A DNA stretch of 64,000 nucleotides from positions 161,860-225,859 of the forward strand of contig NZ_VIWV01000002.1 in NCBI RefSeq assembly GCF_007829875.1, given 5' to 3'. Positions 63,605 through 64,000 of the stretch are shown piece after piece. Below the pieces are notes generated by a model. The model saw only the letters and a list, made by a program, of their open reading frames with translations. It searched no databases and was not told the DNA's origin. Source of the stretch: Streptomyces capillispiralis. GTDB taxonomy: Bacteria > Actinomycetota > Actinomycetes > Streptomycetales > Streptomycetaceae. The translations under genes were made by a program, and so were the position numbers. How positions within the stretch are numbered: the stretch's first letter is position 1; each line of letters opens with the position of its first letter.

Positions 63605-64000
63605 TCACGCAGCAGGGGGCGATGGCCTCCGGTCCCCGCCCCCCAAACGGGCATGGATGGCTTCGCTGATGGTCCGCACCGCGTGGTCAACACCTCGCAC
63701 CGTGGTCTCGGGGGAGAGCTGTTCTGATTGGTAGATGAATGCCGTGGAGCCGCGCCGGCTGCCGCAGTAGTCGACGATGCCGTGTTCGATCTGCGTCCGC
63801 AGTGCACTCTCGTATCCGTGGCGCTCGTAGGCACCGGGGTCGTCGCCGGCGATGGGGAGGAGATGGGTGGTGAGGTTCTGCAGTTTCGGCTGCAGGCCCG
63901 AAGCGGGGGAGTGCTCGAAGGCCCAGCCGTTGACGAAGACGCGGTCGATCCACCCCTTCAGGAGTGCAGGCATCGACCACCAGTACACGGGGAAGACCAG
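63605..64000 (-). CDS. NAD(P)H:quinone oxidoreductase, flavodoxin fold (5' end missing)
   Basis: C-terminal about 131 residues of a KefF/MdaB/NQO1-like flavoprotein: LVFPVYWWSMPALLKGWIDR, then VFVNGWAFE, the FMN/FAD-binding PxYWxxxPAxLKxWxDRV motif and G(W/F)AF. It reduces quinones with NAD(P)H. The chain enters from beyond the right edge; the N-terminal part is outside. It is co-directional with the par operon but separated by a parS-like site. Confidence 0.88.
   Translation of the reverse strand: MVFPVYWWSMPALLKGWIDRVFVNGWAFEHSPASGLQPKLQNLTTHLLPIAGDDPGAYERHGYESALRTQIEHGIVDYCGSRRGSTAFIYQSEQLSPETTVRGVDHAVRTISEAIHARLGGGDRRPSPPAA

Noticed and set aside
63500..64000. Linear plasmid telomere
   Set aside because: The right edge is inside a coding gene and no terminal palindromes are visible; linearity cannot be judged from this window.

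Overview
The window is very GC-rich and carries the hallmarks of a Streptomyces-type actinomycete: SARP/AfsR-like regulators, an NRPS fragment, COG4315 lipoproteins, DUF4913 and SCO6880-family proteins, and frequent GTG starts with ATGA/GTGA gene overlaps. A type IV secretion cluster, a ParA/ParB pair with palindromic parS-like sites, an iteron-like repeat field, a D5-type helicase and many orphan genes point to a large plasmid or other accessory replicon. No telomere, rRNA, tRNA, CRISPR array or intact transposase is visible.

Layout. 1-4.2 kb: end of a nonribosomal peptide synthetase region (condensation domain entering from the left, then an A-PCP didomain) and an unrecognised gene. 4.5-7.6 kb: a tightly coupled operon of a GT4 glycosyltransferase, a tiny ORF, an LPG-synthase-type membrane protein and a GTP cyclohydrolase II with Met at the position that decides the product. 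7.7-16 kb: DoxX, a secreted I36-like protein, an anti-sigma factor and a deletion remnant of a second one, a D5 helicase, a lipoprotein, a 46-residue secreted peptide and a secreted trypsin-like protease. 16-21.9 kb: a full-length SARP, then (leftward) an ECF sigma factor coupled to a peptidoglycan amidase and a DUF418 membrane protein.

22-33 kb: a leftward conjugation-like T4SS module (DUF4913, VirD4-like, VirB4-like ATPase, SCO6880, TrbL-like, VirB8-like, two pilin-sized membrane proteins, P-loop protein). It lies between two apparently identical 742-bp inverted copies of the complete ECF sigma gene, so homologous recombination could invert the whole module. 33.8-45.3 kb: a TPR-less SARP, orphan proteins, paired alpha/beta hydrolases, a GT2, a LuxR-type ATPase regulator, and a quinone-oxidoreductase/LysR pair separated by tandem octamers.

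45.3-51.7 kb: the most novel item, a 1712-residue protein built from six divergent beta-rich modules, divergently transcribed from a helical 313-residue orphan. 51.9-59.4 kb: a lipoprotein, a third SARP, and two wall-cutting enzymes (M23 peptidase and lytic transglycosylase) that suit passage of a T4SS through peptidoglycan. 59.4-64 kb: a decayed gene, about 440 bp of AGCGAC/GTCGCT repeats, small orphans, parA and parB with three 17-bp palindromes, and the end of a flavodoxin-fold quinone oxidoreductase.

Recurring theme: at least nine orphan proteins consist of a short folded part plus a long Ala/Pro-rich, mostly Arg-ending tail. Their abundance beside a T4SS makes them candidate cargo or element-specific structural proteins; this is inference.
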